From NCBI GenBank assembly GCA_025774425.1, contig JALGWA010000036.1:1-8434 (forward strand): a DNA stretch of 8,434 nt, in the 5' to 3' direction. Below are positions 6,694-8,434 of the stretch, in pieces (the first letter of the stretch is position 1; each line of letters begins with the position of its first letter). The translations under genes were made by a program, and so were the position numbers. The DNA is from a bacterium. GTDB taxonomy: Bacteria; Arandabacterota; Arandabacteria; Arandabacterales; JALGWA01. The notes beneath the pieces are model-generated. The model ran no database searches. It saw only the letters and a list, made by a program, of their open reading frames with translations, and was not told where the DNA came from.

Positions 6694-7761
6694 ATGGGAA
6701 TGAAAGGTGAACTCGGGACATTCAACGTCGCCGAGATCCTCCAGTTCATAGGGTCGCAGGAGAAGTCCGGCGTGCTCCGCCTCTCGAGCAAGGGGCGCAC
6801 GGCGATACTGTGTTTCGACGGCGGCAAGATCGTATCGGTCAAGGACAGGCGCGAGGGCATGCGCGACCCCTTCGTCTCCTACCTGCTCGAGAACGACATC
6901 CTGACCCCGCAGGAAGTCAGCAAGATCCTCGAGCTCAAGGAGAAAGACAACCGCGACCCCTGCGAGATCCTGCTCTCCGAGCGCCTGATGGACGAGGAGA
7001 GGCTCGCGGACCTCATCGAGAGATACACCCAGGAAGTCGTCGCCGGCATCATCAAGTGGGAGGGCGGCAAGTACGAGTTCTCCGGATGCACGGACGAGGT
7101 GCCCAAGGACACCATGGCGCGGGCCATGAGGCTCGAACCGATTCTGATGGAAGCGGTCCGGAGAAAGGACGAAGTCGAGGAGATCAGCCGGTTCCTTCCG
7201 AGCTTCGAGACCAAGCTCAAGATAGTCGAGCCCGATATCAGCCAGCTCCCGCTCGAGGAGGAGGAGCTGGCGGTGCTCCGGCTCGTCGACGGCAAGCGGT
7301 CGATCGAGCAGACTCTCGAGGACAGCGAACGCGAGGAACTCGAGACCCTTGACGTGCTCGAGAAGCTCTTCGCCCTGGGTATCGTTTCCATAGCCGAGGA
7401 CTCTCCCGCCGGCCGGACCGAGAGCGCGGCCTTGAGATCGGTGAAGGCCGTCGCGATGGCCGTCGCCGTCCTGGCGGTCGCCTTGGCCGCGAGGGTCCTC
7501 TTGCTCGAACCGGCCTCGTCGGGCGACACGCCCTACGACCGCCTGGACGCCGCGGTTTCGCAGTTCGTCGAGGACCGCGAGATCGAGAACCTCCACTTCG
7601 CCGTCGAGGCCTACAGGCTCAACTACGGGGTCTATCCCAACCATCTCGATGAGCTCGTCATTCGTGCATTCGTCTCGGACGGGATGATCAGGAACCGCTT
7701 CGGAGCGGTCTACACCTACAAGTTCCTTCCGGCCGAGGGGTCCTACATACTCTCGCGCTAG
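6694..7761 (+). CDS. DUF4388 (PATAN-like) domain protein with a membrane helix and pseudopilin-like C-terminus
   Basis: 355 residues. The N-terminus (MGMKGELGTFNVAEILQFIG) and the following GVLRLSSKGRTAILCFDGGK are typical of DUF4388/PATAN domains, found in bacterial signalling proteins, often beside response regulators. The domain and its helical extension run to about residue 168. A winged-helix-like segment follows (about 188-233; VLRLVDGKRSIEQTLEDS), also common in this family. One membrane helix lies at about 249-270. The remaining 85 residues should be outside and contain an AVEAYRLNYGVYPNHLDELV stretch (303-322) resembling the C-terminal part of GspG-type pseudopilins, but there is no prepilin peptidase site. 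Start: ATG at 6694 with AGGA at 6683-6686; an ATG two codons later is the alternative. Probably translationally coupled to the TPR gene. The domain call is good; a role as a membrane-spanning sensor or adaptor is inference. Its 3' end overlaps the convergent ubiA-like gene by 74 bases. Confidence 0.88.
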   Translation: MGMKGELGTFNVAEILQFIGSQEKSGVLRLSSKGRTAILCFDGGKIVSVKDRREGMRDPFVSYLLENDILTPQEVSKILELKEKDNRDPCEILLSERLMDEERLADLIERYTQEVVAGIIKWEGGKYEFSGCTDEVPKDTMARAMRLEPILMEAVRRKDEVEEISRFLPSFETKLKIVEPDISQLPLEEEELAVLRLVDGKRSIEQTLEDSEREELETLDVLEKLFALGIVSIAEDSPAGRTESAALRSVKAVAMAVAVLAVALAARVLLLEPASSGDTPYDRLDAAVSQFVEDREIENLHFAVEAYRLNYGVYPNHLDELVIRAFVSDGMIRNRFGAVYTYKFLPAEGSYILSR

Positions 7762-8434
7762 CCCCCTCCAGTCTCGGGTAGTCCAGCCCGAACCTGTCCG
7801 CGTAATAGACCTTCGAGAGAGCATAGGCCGACACGCCGAGTGCGGCGAGCGGCGGCACGGCGACACTCATCACGACGAAGAAGGCGCGCCCGGCGAACTG
7901 GCTGGCCACAACCGACACCCGCGGCGACGGCTCGACGGCCACCGCCACGAAAGCCGGAAGCGCCGCCGCCGCGCCCATGGCGCACGGGGCCGCGCCGGTC
8001 AGCAAGCCGAGCGCGGCCGAGACCGCCAGCATCGCCGCGGCCGCACGCGCTACCGACCGGCTCCCGAAGACGACGGAGCTCGTCCGGTCGCCGGCCGCGG
8101 CGTCCCCGGCCCGGTCGGGTATCGTGGTATTCAGGAAGATGGAACACATGGCGAGCACATACGGGATCGCCTTCAGCAATACCCGGCCGTCGTACACCGG
8201 GAACGAGAGCCGCCCGAGTACGAAAGCCAGAAGGCCGAAGCCCAGCCCGTTGGCCAGCATGTCCGCGACCGGCCTCCCCTTGAGCCTGAGCGGCGGCACC
8301 GAGTAGGCGAATCCGAGGGCGAGACCGGCCGCCGCCGCGACCGCCGCCGGAGCGCCCAACCCGAGCCCGAGCAGCAGGGCCCCGGCCGCCAGCCCCGCCG
8401 AGAGAGCGACCGCCTCCGTCCTGCCGACGCGGCC
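7688..8434 (-). CDS. UbiA-family prenyltransferase, N-terminus beyond the window edge
   Basis: Integral membrane enzyme family that transfers an isoprenoid chain from a polyprenyl diphosphate to an acceptor (quinone, haem, chlorophyll or lipid precursors). The 248 codons seen have no start in the window; a TTG at 8357-8359 is internal, since the frame continues to the edge with family-like sequence (GRVGRTEAVALS). Visible are the FAYSVPPLRLKGRPVADMLANG loop and the second Asp-rich motif in PDRAGDAAAGDRT, which binds Mg-diphosphate in the family, separated by several hydrophobic helices. The first motif (NDxxDxxxD) should lie just outside. Family-like sequence ends around YYADRFGLDYPRLEG; the last roughly 23 residues are a basic, Cys-rich tail antisense to the end of the DUF4388 gene. 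Substrate cannot be told from this fragment. Confidence 0.87.
   Translation of the reverse strand, partial: GRVGRTEAVALSAGLAAGALLLGLGLGAPAAVAAAAGLALGFAYSVPPLRLKGRPVADMLANGLGFGLLAFVLGRLSFPVYDGRVLLKAIPYVLAMCSIFLNTTIPDRAGDAAAGDRTSSVVFGSRSVARAAAAMLAVSAALGLLTGAAPCAMGAAAALPAFVAVAVEPSPRVSVVASQFAGRAFFVVMSVAVPPLAALGVSAYALSKVYYADRFGLDYPRLEGASARVCRTPRPEGTCRCRPLRSGS

Noticed and set aside
7694..7709. Hairpin ACCGCT-TCGG-AGCGGT as a terminator for the ubiA-like gene
   Set aside because: Lies inside the DUF4388 coding sequence, upstream of the minus-strand stop, has only six base pairs and is not followed by a T-run on either strand.
6472..7866. 464-codon minus-strand open frame opposite the TPR and DUF4388 genes
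   Set aside because: Antisense shadow with no recognisable domain and low-complexity composition; the plus-strand genes have clear domains and ribosome binding sites.

Overview
This is a GC-rich bacterial chromosomal window. It has tightly packed genes, Shine-Dalgarno-led starts and some GTG starts. No mobile element, CRISPR array, tRNA or rRNA gene is recognisable. The mix suggests an uncultured or environmental Gram-negative-like bacterium: an asparaginyl-tRNA synthetase with an archaeal-style C-terminus, a DUF4388/PATAN-type protein, a membrane TPR/zinc-ribbon protein and a Na/phosphate transporter with an extracytoplasmic Ig-like domain. Myxococcus-like Deltaproteobacteria or an FCB-related candidate phylum would fit, but that placement is inference and not read from a marker gene.

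Layout, left to right. (1) A small heat-shock protein gene (156-590, +) with a strong ribosome binding site; its leader can form a hairpin, and a rho-independent terminator follows. (2) A three-gene minus-strand operon read from about 4738 down to 673: a Na/phosphate cotransporter with an Ig-like N-terminal domain and a PhoU-like tail, a TrkA/KtrA-type RCK regulatory subunit, and asparaginyl-tRNA synthetase. The genes are 12-18 bases apart and each downstream gene has its own ribosome binding site. (3) A divergent intergenic region (4739-4956) with a plausible minus-strand promoter overlapped by an imperfect palindrome. (4) A two-gene plus-strand operon: a multi-pass membrane TPR protein with a Cys4 zinc ribbon, then a DUF4388/PATAN-type protein with one transmembrane helix and a pseudopilin-like outer tail. 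(5) A minus-strand UbiA-family prenyltransferase entering from the right edge without its N-terminus; its end overlaps the DUF4388 gene tail-to-tail by 74 bases.

Functionally, the minus operon joins phosphate uptake and (by inference) potassium gating to a housekeeping synthetase. The plus operon looks like a membrane-linked signalling or assembly pair of unknown role and is the least described part of the window. Nothing here amounts to a proven new system. The best leads are the TPR/zinc-ribbon plus DUF4388/pseudopilin-like pair and the Ig-like Na/Pi transporter.
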